This document shows, piece after piece, positions 52,152 through 60,400 of a stretch of DNA of 64,000 nt. The notes under the pieces are model-generated. The model made no database searches, was not told the origin of the DNA, and saw only the letters and a list, made by a program, of their open reading frames with translations. This stretch comes from Blastocatellia bacterium (GTDB lineage Bacteria; Acidobacteriota; Blastocatellia; Chloracidobacteriales; Chloracidobacteriaceae). The position numbers and the translations under genes were made by a program. Location: the NCBI GenBank assembly GCA_019695185.1, contig JAIBAN010000003.1, positions 1 through 64,000 of the forward strand, in the 5' to 3' direction. Numbering within the stretch: the stretch's first letter is position 1; every line of letters begins with the position of its first letter.

Positions 52152-52592
52152 GTGACCACATCGTTTTCAAAAACGTTTTTTGCCCGCTGGGGCGATATGG
52201 ATTTCAACGCACATTTTCGTAATACAGCCTTTTTGGACACGGCAGGAGACGTTCGGATGCTCTATTTTGCCGAACATGGCTTTCCCATGAGCGAGTTTGA
52301 GCGCCTCAGAATCGGCCCGGTGATTTTACGGGATGAGCTTGATTATTTTCGGGAAATCCGCCTGCTTGAATCTTTTACGGTCACCATGGTGATGGCCGGA
52401 CTCACCCCTGACGCAGGCCGTTTTTTCCTGCGCAACGAATTTTTTCGTCCTGACGGAAAGCGGATTGCCCAGGTCACCAGCCACGGAGGCTGGCTTGATT
52501 TGACCACCCGCAAACTGACCGCACCGCCGGAAAAACTGGCCAGCCTGCTTCATTCCCTGGAAAAAACCTCGGACTTCCGCACCCTGGAGTAA
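52152..52592 (+). CDS. 4HBT-like acyl-CoA thioesterase
   Basis: 146 residues from a GTG. A single hot-dog domain: FFARWGDMDFNAHFRNTAFLD, with the Asp and His/Asn region of 4-hydroxybenzoyl-CoA thioesterase-like proteins, then DELDYFREIRLLESFTVTM and RNEFFRPDGKRIAQVTSHGGWLDL. It hydrolyses acyl-CoA, with specificity unknown. It starts 51 bp after the CoA-transferase fusion gene and could share its transcript. Confidence 0.85.
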   Translation: MTTSFSKTFFARWGDMDFNAHFRNTAFLDTAGDVRMLYFAEHGFPMSEFERLRIGPVILRDELDYFREIRLLESFTVTMVMAGLTPDAGRFFLRNEFFRPDGKRIAQVTSHGGWLDLTTRKLTAPPEKLASLLHSLEKTSDFRTLE

Positions 52593-52703
52593 CCCAGCAC
52601 TCCCAACTGGAGCGGAGTCAGCGTTACGCCTTCCGGCGTGATGTTTGATAAATTCTTGAAAAATAAAGAAAAAAGCTCACCCCTGAAGGCGCAACTCTGA
52701 CTT

Positions 52704-53660
52704 TTAGGTGGTACGCAGTTCGTGGGCAACTTCGCGGGCGGTTTGGCGGGCTTTTTCAATATCTTCGGGTGCATAGGAAATTGCCCCGACCACGGCGTGG
52801 CCGCCGCCGCCGTAGCGTTCACAAATGTTAGCCAGATTATGGGTCCGGTCCTGACCGTTCCAGGGGTTGTACCCGATGGAAACCTTTGAACGCAGTTTTC
52901 CACGGCTGACCCCGACGCTGTAACGGGCCTGTGGAAACAGACAGTAGGCAATGAATTTATTGTAGCCTTCGATGTCATGCTCGCTGACATCAAAAAGCAC
53001 CACGCCGTTGGAGCACTCTCCGGCATTGCGGATGATGTCCACCGCCTGATTGTGCCGCTCAAGGAGCGGTTGAAACACCGCCTGTACCCGCGCATCACCG
53101 GCAACTTCCGCCAGGGAGTGGTCTTGCAGCAGCGTGATGATGTGGTGAAGCAGCGCCGCATCCCGGCCCGATTCAATCACCAGCGCAATCTGGGTGGCTG
53201 GGGATTTGAGACTGATGGCATTTTCCGCCGTTTCATATTGCGCCCCGTCAATCAAATCGGCCCAGGCAATCATGTCCGCCAGTTCAGGCATGGGGCAATT
53301 GAACTTTTCCCGTGCAATGTCGGCAATAAACTTGGTACAGGATTTATAATACGGGTCGTAAAACTTGCGCCCACTGTGGTCGGCCCGGAAATGCCCCTCA
53401 TCTTCCGGACACAGGAACGCGCTTTGATGGTGGTCAAACCACCAGGTCAGATTTTCGTGGCTGTTGTATTTGAAATCCACAATGGCATGGATGTCGGCGT
53501 CAAACACATCGTCGTCGAACATCTTGCCCGGCTTGTGGGTCAGGCCGTGATAGGTAAATTCGGCCTGGGCATCAAACGCCTGACGATAAAAGCGGGAAAA
53601 AACGGCTGCCGAGCACGCCCCGTCAAAACAGTTATCGTGATAAAGAACTTTGACTTTCAT
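52704..53660 (-). CDS. DHH/DHHA1 phosphoesterase
   Basis: 318 residues. DHH domain motifs: YHDNCFDGACSAAVF (motif I, Asp), AIVDFKYN (motif II) and WWFDHHQSA (the DHH triad). The DHHA1 part ends in CERYGGGGHAVVGAISY, the RGGGH-like nucleic acid or nucleotide loop. Relatives include oligoribonuclease NrnA, cyclic-di-AMP phosphodiesterases and small RecJ-like exonucleases; the substrate cannot be chosen here. It is the last gene of the long minus-strand run that begins with dnaE. Confidence 0.88.
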   Translation of the reverse strand: MKVKVLYHDNCFDGACSAAVFSRFYRQAFDAQAEFTYHGLTHKPGKMFDDDVFDADIHAIVDFKYNSHENLTWWFDHHQSAFLCPEDEGHFRADHSGRKFYDPYYKSCTKFIADIAREKFNCPMPELADMIAWADLIDGAQYETAENAISLKSPATQIALVIESGRDAALLHHIITLLQDHSLAEVAGDARVQAVFQPLLERHNQAVDIIRNAGECSNGVVLFDVSEHDIEGYNKFIAYCLFPQARYSVGVSRGKLRSKVSIGYNPWNGQDRTHNLANICERYGGGGHAVVGAISYAPEDIEKARQTAREVAHELRTT

Positions 53661-53721
53661 AGCTGTGTGAGAGAGCTTCCAGTGTATCCGGTTTTAGTCG
53701 AAATTTTGCGAACCGCACAAT

Positions 53722-54900
53722 TTACACCATTCCCGCATAGCTCTCCAAATATTTAACGCCGGCCCCGGTGTTGAAGATAACCACTGTTTCCTCCGGCTGG
53801 ACCAGTCCTGCCGCCCGTAATTCCCTGAGGGCCGGCAGACAGGCGGCTCCCTCCGGTGCAACAAAGAGACCTTCCAGGGCTCCGATTTCACGTGTTGCGG
53901 CCAACAGCTCCGCATCCGTGACGGCAATGGCCCGGCCTTGCGAGGCATAGAGCGCATCCAGAATCAGCGTATCCGCCAATGGTCGCGGCACGCGCAACCC
54001 TGACGCGGTGGTGGCGGCATTCAAAAATTCATCAGCCCGGCGCTCGCCTTTTTCAAACGCCCGGACAATCGGCGCGCACCCGGCAGCCTGGACCGAAATC
54101 ATGCGCGGACGTTTGGAATCAATCCAGCCCATGGCTTCCATTTCGTCGAAGGCTTTCCACATGCCGATGAGTCCGGTTCCGCCGCCGGTTGGATACAAAA
54201 TGACATCCGGCAGGGTCCAGTCGAGCTGTTCGGCGAGTTCGTAACCCAGGGTTTTTTTGCCTTCAACCCGGTACGGCTCTTTGAGTGTGGACATCTCAAA
54301 CCAGCCTTCGGCCTCCTTGCGGGCGGCAATCATTTTGCCGCAGTCGGTAATCAGTCCGTCCACCAGCGTCACAAATGCGCCGGTCTGTTCGCATTCGATG
54401 ACGTTGGCCTTGGGTGTGTCCTGGGGAATGAAAATATGCGCTTCCATTCCGGCCCGCGCAGCATAGGCGGCCATCGCCCCGCCTGCATTTCCGGCGGAAG
54501 GAACGGCCAGCTTCCTGATACCAAGCTCTTTGGCCATCGAAACGGCGGTGGTCATGCCCCGTGCCTTGAAGCTCTGCGTCGGGTTGACCGACTCGTCTTT
54601 GATGAAAAGCCGTTCCAGTCCGACTTTGGCCGCCAGCCGGGGAACCGGCAGCAGCGGTGTGTCGCCTTCCCCCAATGTCACGATGTTTTCGTCATGCACC
54701 ACGGGCAGCACTTCCCGAAACCGCCAGAGCCCGCCGCGTCGGGTTCGGAGGGATTCTTTGGTGAGTGTCTCGCTCGCCCGTTTCAAATCGTAGCGGGGAA
54801 AGAGCGGCTTGCCGCATGCAGTGCAAAGATTGTGAATTTTTCCGGCTTCGTACTGCGCCGGACAGGCGGTGCATTCAAGATGAGTAAGAGTGGTTGACAT
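53722..54900 (-). CDS. thrC: Threonine synthase
   Basis: 392 residues from the ATG at 54900. The N-terminal zinc-ribbon-like element has [23 protein letters not shown]. The PLP-dependent fold type II part has the Schiff-base lysine in [15 protein letters not shown], the phosphate loop [18 protein letters not shown] and [14 protein letters not shown]. It converts O-phosphohomoserine to threonine. A same-fold threonine dehydratase or cysteate synthase is less likely. It sits between the GNAT and DHH genes in the minus-strand run. Confidence 0.9.
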   Translation of the reverse strand: MSTTLTHLECTACPAQYEAGKIHNLCTACGKPLFPRYDLKRASETLTKESLRTRRGGLWRFREVLPVVHDENIVTLGEGDTPLLPVPRLAAKVGLERLFIKDESVNPTQSFKARGMTTAVSMAKELGIRKLAVPSAGNAGGAMAAYAARAGMEAHIFIPQDTPKANVIECEQTGAFVTLVDGLITDCGKMIAARKEAEGWFEMSTLKEPYRVEGKKTLGYELAEQLDWTLPDVILYPTGGGTGLIGMWKAFDEMEAMGWIDSKRPRMISVQAAGCAPIVRAFEKGERRADEFLNAATTASGLRVPRPLADTLILDALYASQGRAIAVTDAELLAATREIGALEGLFVAPEGAACLPALRELRAAGLVQPEETVVIFNTGAGVKYLESYAGMV

Positions 54901-54923
54901 GGATATACGTGAAAGACTGAGGT

Positions 54924-55388
54924 TCAAAAATCCCGGAGCCGGGCTTGGCGAAAGTCGTCAGCCGCAACAAATCCGAAACGTTGATAAAGTGACAGGGATT
55001 CATCGCTGGGCGAAACCAGCAGCAGTTCAAAATCTTCCGTCCGAGCCCAGGAGCAAACCGTTTCGAGCAACTGCTTTCCAACGCCCTGGTTACGCCGGGC
55101 AGGAACTGTATAAAAATTCGTCAGGTACCCCATCCGGTCCGCAAGCCGACATGGACGCGGAACCAACGGGATTTGGCAGACAAAGACATGGGCCACAATG
55201 TCGGCTCCGTCCTTTGCCACCCAGAAGGTCCAGGTTCCGGCTTCCGCAGCTTGATGCAAAAATGCAAGGCAGGCGGTGCAAAATTCGGATTGACTGACGG
55301 TTGGTGTTTCCCCACCCTCAGCCCGAAAATCCCAGCGAAGCGCTGCCAGTTGGGGAAAATCATCCGCTGTTGCACGACAGAAATTCAT
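54924..55388 (-). CDS. GNAT family N-acetyltransferase
   Basis: 154 residues, single GNAT domain. The acetyl-CoA pyrophosphate loop is in FYTVPARRNQGVGKQLLETV, and the closing motif is SPSDESLSLYQRFGFVAADDF. The N-terminus (RATADDFPQLAALRWDFRAEGGE) is that of small GNATs acting on amino-acid-like or antibiotic substrates. The substrate is unknown. It starts 15 bp after the dnaE C-terminal gene ends. Confidence 0.88.
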   Translation of the reverse strand: MNFCRATADDFPQLAALRWDFRAEGGETPTVSQSEFCTACLAFLHQAAEAGTWTFWVAKDGADIVAHVFVCQIPLVPRPCRLADRMGYLTNFYTVPARRNQGVGKQLLETVCSWARTEDFELLLVSPSDESLSLYQRFGFVAADDFRQARLRDF

Positions 55389-55403
55389 GACTCACTTGAG
55401 CAA

Positions 55404-56723
55404 CTATTGAAACGCCACTTCACAGCCGGTGCAAATCTGGCGGATTTCGGTGACCAGTTCCGGGCTGGCTTTCACCCGGACAAAACTGTTGGGGCGTACC
55501 ACCGCAATCGCCCCGGATGAAAGCTGGACTTCAAAGGTCACAGCGCATTCGCCCCGATGCCGGTCAAAGAGTCCATAAAGTCTATCCACCCGTTGCTCAT
55601 TCAATTGACCTGCCGGGAAGTACAGCTTCATGGCGGCGGCGGAACGTTCCCGCAGCCCGGCGAGCGGCACCACTTCGTCAGCAATGATTTTCGAGGGACC
55701 GTCTTCCGTAAATTCCAATTTTCCGGTCACCAGCACGGCCTGCGTATCGGAAACCCGTCCGTTGAGTTTTTTGAAGGTTTCCGGCCAGGCAATGACTTCG
55801 ATGGAACCCAGTTCGTCTTCCAGGGCAAAAACACAAAACCGGTCGCCTTTTTTGGTGGTTTTGACCACGTATCCCACCACCATGCCTCCCATTTTGACAA
55901 TCGTGCCGGGTGCATTGGAGGCCAGCGTTTCAAACGAAGCCGAGGCGAATTGATTGAGCAGTTCGCGGTATTCGGCCAGCGGGTGTCCCGTGATATAAAA
56001 CCCCACCGTGGCTTTTTCACCCGCCAGTTGTTCTGCCGGAGTCCAGTCGGCGACCTGCGGAAGCGCCGTTTCCTCGCTCGGCATGGTGGCTTCAAAAGCA
56101 CCAAAAAGCGAAACCTGCCCGCTTTGCCGGTCGCGTTGGGCGCGGGCTCCGTTTTCAATGGCACCGTCAATGGCGGCAAATTTCTGCGCCCGTGTGCCGG
56201 GAAGCGTATCCATTCCCCCTGATTTGATGAGGCTTTCCAGCACCCGCCGATTGAGCGACCGGCTGTCCACCCGTTCCGTCAGATTGTGGAGCGAGGTAAA
56301 CGGCCCCTCCTTTTCGCGGGCTGCCACAATGGCATCCACGGCAGCTTCGCCAATGCCCTTGATGGCCATCAAACCAAAACGGATTTTGTCGCTTGTCGAA
56401 GTAAACGTGTGGTAGCTGACATTCACATCCGGCGGCAGAATCTCGATTCCGGCGGCGCGGGCCCGTTCGATGTATTTGGCCACCTTGTCGGTGTTGTTCA
56501 ATTCGTTGGAAAGCACCGCCGCCCAGAAATGCGCCGGGTAATGGGCTTTCAGATAGGCCGTATGATAGGCCAGCACGCCGTAACAAACCGAGTGGCTGTT
56601 AGCCGTCAACACGCCGTTCGCAAGGTAGTTGTGGTGGGGTGCCGCCATTGTCATGTTGTAGGTCTTTTCCACCCCAACCGGCGTCACCCGTTTGATTTTG
56701 ACTTTTTCAAGGTGCATACGCAT
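55404..56723 (-). CDS. dnaE: DNA polymerase III alpha subunit, C-terminal part with split-intein C-half
   Basis: 439 residues. Residues 1-42 are a split-intein C-half; the extein begins at Ser43 (SHSVCYGVLAYHTAYLKAHYP) and continues to the C-terminus: NDKVAKYIERARA-type fingers, GIGEAAVDAIVAAR (helix-hairpin-helix), the OB-fold (VKMGGMVVGYVVKTTKKGDRFCVFALEDELGSIEVIAWPE) and the tau-binding tail. This gene alone cannot make an active polymerase: the PHP and catalytic palm lie in dnaE-N upstream. Its ATG overlaps the stop of the Uma2 gene (TAATG), so its translation depends on ribosomes leaving Uma2. Joining to the upstream product requires protein trans-splicing. Confidence 0.95.
   Translation of the reverse strand: MRMHLEKVKIKRVTPVGVEKTYNMTMAAPHHNYLANGVLTANSHSVCYGVLAYHTAYLKAHYPAHFWAAVLSNELNNTDKVAKYIERARAAGIEILPPDVNVSYHTFTSTSDKIRFGLMAIKGIGEAAVDAIVAAREKEGPFTSLHNLTERVDSRSLNRRVLESLIKSGGMDTLPGTRAQKFAAIDGAIENGARAQRDRQSGQVSLFGAFEATMPSEETALPQVADWTPAEQLAGEKATVGFYITGHPLAEYRELLNQFASASFETLASNAPGTIVKMGGMVVGYVVKTTKKGDRFCVFALEDELGSIEVIAWPETFKKLNGRVSDTQAVLVTGKLEFTEDGPSKIIADEVVPLAGLRERSAAAMKLYFPAGQLNEQRVDRLYGLFDRHRGECAVTFEVQLSSGAIAVVRPNSFVRVKASPELVTEIRQICTGCEVAFQ
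56598..56723 (-). other. Split-intein C-half (IntC) of dnaE
   Basis: 42 residues: a basic start (KVKIKRV), block F (TYNMTMAAPHHNYLANG) with its His, and the closing LTAN before the +1 Ser. The residue before the final Asn is Ala; His is canonical, but the cyanobacterial Npu DnaE intein has Ser there and works. Net charge is positive (six Lys/Arg against two Glu), opposite to the N-half. Confidence 0.93.
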
Positions 56724-57436
56724 TACATCTGTTCCGGGTCAATTCCCAAAGCCCGCAGTTTTTCCTTCAGGCGCTCATTTTCCTGTTGCGCGGCTTCCTT
56801 TGCCTGTCGTTCAACTTCGGCACGTTCACGCTCGGCTTCAACTTGTGCCAAGGCAATTTGGTGTTGAGCTTCAAGTTCCTGATAGGTCAAAAAACACCTT
56901 CCATCAGGCCGGTGAATGATAAGGGTTTCCGGAGTCCGTTCAAACCGGATGCCCAAACGCGGGCTGACCCAATCAGCCATCACCGGAATTTTTACCAATC
57001 GTTCAGTTTCCCGCAGCCAGCCCCAAATTGTGTTGGTGTCCGGGTCATAAATGTAATACTCTGCTACCCCGTGGCGCTCATAAAATGCTTCCTTGTCAAT
57101 CATTTCACGAACTGTGTTCCCAGGAGAGAGAATCTCAAACACCACCTGCGGAGCAACGCCCTCTTCTTCCCATTGTTTATAGGAACCACGATGTCCTTTG
57201 GGCCGGCCAAGTGCAACCAGCACATCCGGTGCCACCCATGTTTTAACTTGCCCGCGCACCGGATACCACAACAAGTCACCCGCCACAAAGTCATGGGGCA
57301 ACAGAGCGTCGAGCCCTTCTTTGATTGTCACAATCCATTCGAATTGTTTGGTGTTGTCGGCCATCGGTACCCCATCGCTTTCCGGATAGTATTCCGCCTC
57401 ATCAATGATTGGTGGAGATTGCGTCAATGCACCCAT
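56723..57436 (-). CDS. Uma2 family protein inserted between split-intein halves of dnaE
   Basis: 237 residues from the ATG at 57436 (GTGAGG 6 bases upstream). The ORF is open further but that part overlaps the dnaE-N reading frame. Uma2 core: FVAGDLLWYP, VAPDVLVALG (PD, Asp71), VVFEILSPGNTVREMIDKEAFY (Glu101, Asp114, Lys115, Tyr119) and GVAEYYIYDPDTNTIWGW. It ends in a coiled coil (about 185-230) and LRALGIDPEQM. The fold belongs to the PD-(D/E)XK nuclease class, and the residues that would form the site are kept. It lies 28 bp after the IntN stop, and its own stop overlaps the dnaE-C start. I infer a homing-type or gene-maintenance role from this position; catalysis is not known for Uma2 proteins. 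Confidence 0.93.
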   Translation of the reverse strand: MGALTQSPPIIDEAEYYPESDGVPMADNTKQFEWIVTIKEGLDALLPHDFVAGDLLWYPVRGQVKTWVAPDVLVALGRPKGHRGSYKQWEEEGVAPQVVFEILSPGNTVREMIDKEAFYERHGVAEYYIYDPDTNTIWGWLRETERLVKIPVMADWVSPRLGIRFERTPETLIIHRPDGRCFLTYQELEAQHQIALAQVEAERERAEVERQAKEAAQQENERLKEKLRALGIDPEQM

Positions 57437-57464
57437 AACTGCCTCACTTTTGATGATTGCCTGG

Positions 57465-60400
57465 TTAAACCGCCGCCCCAGCCTGTGCAGGCTGTGCGCT
57501 CTTTCCCGCCAGCGTGGTTTCACCTTCTGCTGCAATCTGCAAATCCAAACCTTTTTCCAGAATTTCCCACAACGGGAGAAATCCCTGTTCCGTGTAAAAC
57601 TTGTGGTCAAGGGTGCAACGGAGCGTCCGCCCGTCTTCCAGTTCGATTTCGACCACTTCCTTTTCGCCTGTTTCAAAAGCTTCAACGATGTCGTTGACGA
57701 AAATCTGTGAGCCGTCAAAGCTGAAGGTTTTGGTGGTGGCGACTTCCCGGCTGGCAATCTGGGACAGTGTCACCTGCGCGCCGGTTTCGGCATCGGTAAT
57801 CGGTGTGTCTCCGGTCAAGCACTTATTAAAGGCATAATCCGCAAAGCCTTCGAGCGATTGCCAGAGCTTTTCCAGCTTGTCGCGGTCATGCCCGCGTTCC
57901 TCGGCCTGCTTGAAGAACTTGGCTTTGTGGGCGTCCAGTTCCTCGCGCTTTTTCTTGCCCATCGCGCGGCGCACAAGGTCGGCTTCACCAAGCGAATAGC
58001 CGGCCAGCCGCTGGAAGATGGCCATGATTTGTTCCTGATACGTACAGTTGTGAAGTACGATGTTATTGCCAACGAAATTGTGGATGCCTTCGACTGTAAT
58101 GTCGTAAACCAATTCAATGCCCGCTGGTTTGATTGAGGTAATCTTCTCCCAACGAATATTAAGGTTGTTTCTGGTGTGTTGAAGCAGTAAAGCTTCAGCC
58201 ACGGAACGCACAACCTGGACTGCGATTCGTGGAATTTGCTTGTTTTTGGGTCGAAAATGTTGCGGATTGAGTCCGTAAGCCCGTCCTAATCCTTTCAATG
58301 AGCCAACCCAGACTTTTGACAGTTCCTCAAAAAAGACTTGGCGCGAGACGGAGTCTTTTGATTCGACGCTTCCCAGCGGCGGAGCCGGTACAGATTTTGA
58401 GACCAAATGCGGGACGATCAAGTCCATAAATCGTGAAAGATCATAGACACTCACTTGGTAGGCAGCCGTTTCACCTTCTCGCCGATCACTTTGATAATGG
58501 GAAGTATAAATGACTGAGCAAATCCCCAAACGGAGCAACAGCGTTTGGACATCCAGGGCCAACTGTTTGGAAATGGTTTTATAGTGGTAGATTTTTTTTC
58601 CAAGATGTCCGTCACAATCCCATAACGAAGCCAGAAAGAAGGCAATACAGCGGGAATTTAACCCAAAGACGAAACCCGGAATAAATTTATTCTCAGATCG
58701 GCACCCTCCCTTTTGAAACTTCATTCCCAATTCACGTAGCCAAGCCAGCACTGAGTTTGGTTCGTGATAAAACTTTTTCTCTGTTCCGACCACACCAACT
58801 CGTGTCACACCGCGAAGCTGCTGAAGCATTCTGGCTTCAACCCGCTCAAACGCCTGCAAACAACGCTGATATTCTTTGATGAGCGCTTCGTCTTTGGATA
58901 TGAAATCACAACAGGCTGTCGAACTTAACGAACCATCCGCGATTAAGTAAGCCAGGACCCGAAGCTTTCGAAGATCATATTCTTGCTCATTGGCGACCAG
59001 AATTTGACGCGGTGTAGCAATAAAATCCCCAGGCTGCAACTCTTTCACCGATTGCCAGCCGGTTTCCGTGAGAACTTGGTGGTCATCTGTGAGTTTGACT
59101 GAGGTGCCATTGTGTAACTGCACCTCGACCACCTCACGCAAGCCGTTTGCGAAGAAGTGGGTAACTCGTGCACGACTCGGCTTTAACTCTGAATCAACCC
59201 CTTGTATGTAAAAAGCCCCTACCTTGTCTTTGAGTTCATCAATTCGATACCGATTTCCGGTAATTGCATCGAAAACTACGGTTTCCCCGGTCACACACAC
59301 ACCAAATGTGTTTCCCAGAATGTCTTTTAATTCAGGAAAATCAAACTTAACCTTTCGTCTGCCATGACGCCGTTCAATGTAATCATCCACCATTCCTGAA
59401 TCGAGCGGGCCGGGCCGATAGAGCGCATTCAAGGCAATAATGTCATCCAAACCATCAGGCTTGAGCCGCCGGGTGATTTCCTTGATGCCGTCGCCTTCAA
59501 ACTGAAAGATGGCTTCCGTTTCGCCGTCGGCAAAGAGTTTGAGCGCCGCCGGGTCGTTGAACGATACGGCGGAGAGGTCCGGAGCCTGTCCTGTTTCGCG
59601 GCGGATGTTGGTCAGACAGTCCTCGATGATGGTGAGCGTCGTCAGGCCCAGGAAGTCCATCTTGAGCATTCCGGCTTTTTCGAGGTCGTTCATGTTGTAC
59701 TGCGTCGCCAGCACCTCGATTTCCCCGCCCCGCTCCTTGTCCTTGGCCTTGGTTTTGAAGACCGGCACCAGTTCATGGACGGGTTTCGGCGAAATCACGA
59801 CTCCGGCGGCGTGAATCGAGGAATGCCGCGAACAGCCCTCCAGCCGTTGCGCCAGTTCAATCATTTCCTTGAAGCGGGGGTCTGAATCGTGGGCCTGCTT
59901 GAGTTCCGGAACGGTCTTGAGGGCCTCGGCAATCGGAACGTTGCGCCCGCGTTGCGGCGGCGGAATCATCTTGGCGATTTTTTCAACTTCCTTGTACTCG
60001 ATTTCGAGCACCCGCCCCACGTCCTTGATGGCTGCCCGCGAAGCCATCGTCCCAAAGGTGGCGATTTGCGAAACGTTTTCCCGCCCGTAGAAATTCCCCA
60101 CGTAATCAATCACTTTGCCGCGCCCGCGCACACAAAAGTCCACGTCAATATCGGGCATTGAGACGCGTTCCGGATTGAGGAACCGTTCAAAGAGCAAATC
60201 AAACTGAATCGGATCCACATCGGTGATTTTCATGGCATAGGCGACACAGCTCCCCGCAGCGGAACCCCGCCCTGGCCCAACGGGAATGCCGTTTTCCTTT
60301 GCGTAGCGGATGAAATCCCACACAATCAGAAAATAGCCGGGAAAGCCCATCTTCTTGATGGTGTCAATTTCCAGGTTGAGCCGTTCGGAATAGGTTTCAA

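Noticed and set aside
57437-57757. Upstream extension of the Uma2 frame into the IntN coding region
   Set aside because: The first 107 residues of that frame are an out-of-frame reading of conserved IntN/DnaE sequence. The ATG at 57436 has a ribosome-binding site and gives a normal Uma2 start.
56723-57821. Split of dnaE as a sequencing or frameshift artefact
   Set aside because: A whole 237-codon gene with its own start signals lies between the halves. Both halves have complete intein end motifs, and the charge asymmetry is that of natural split inteins.
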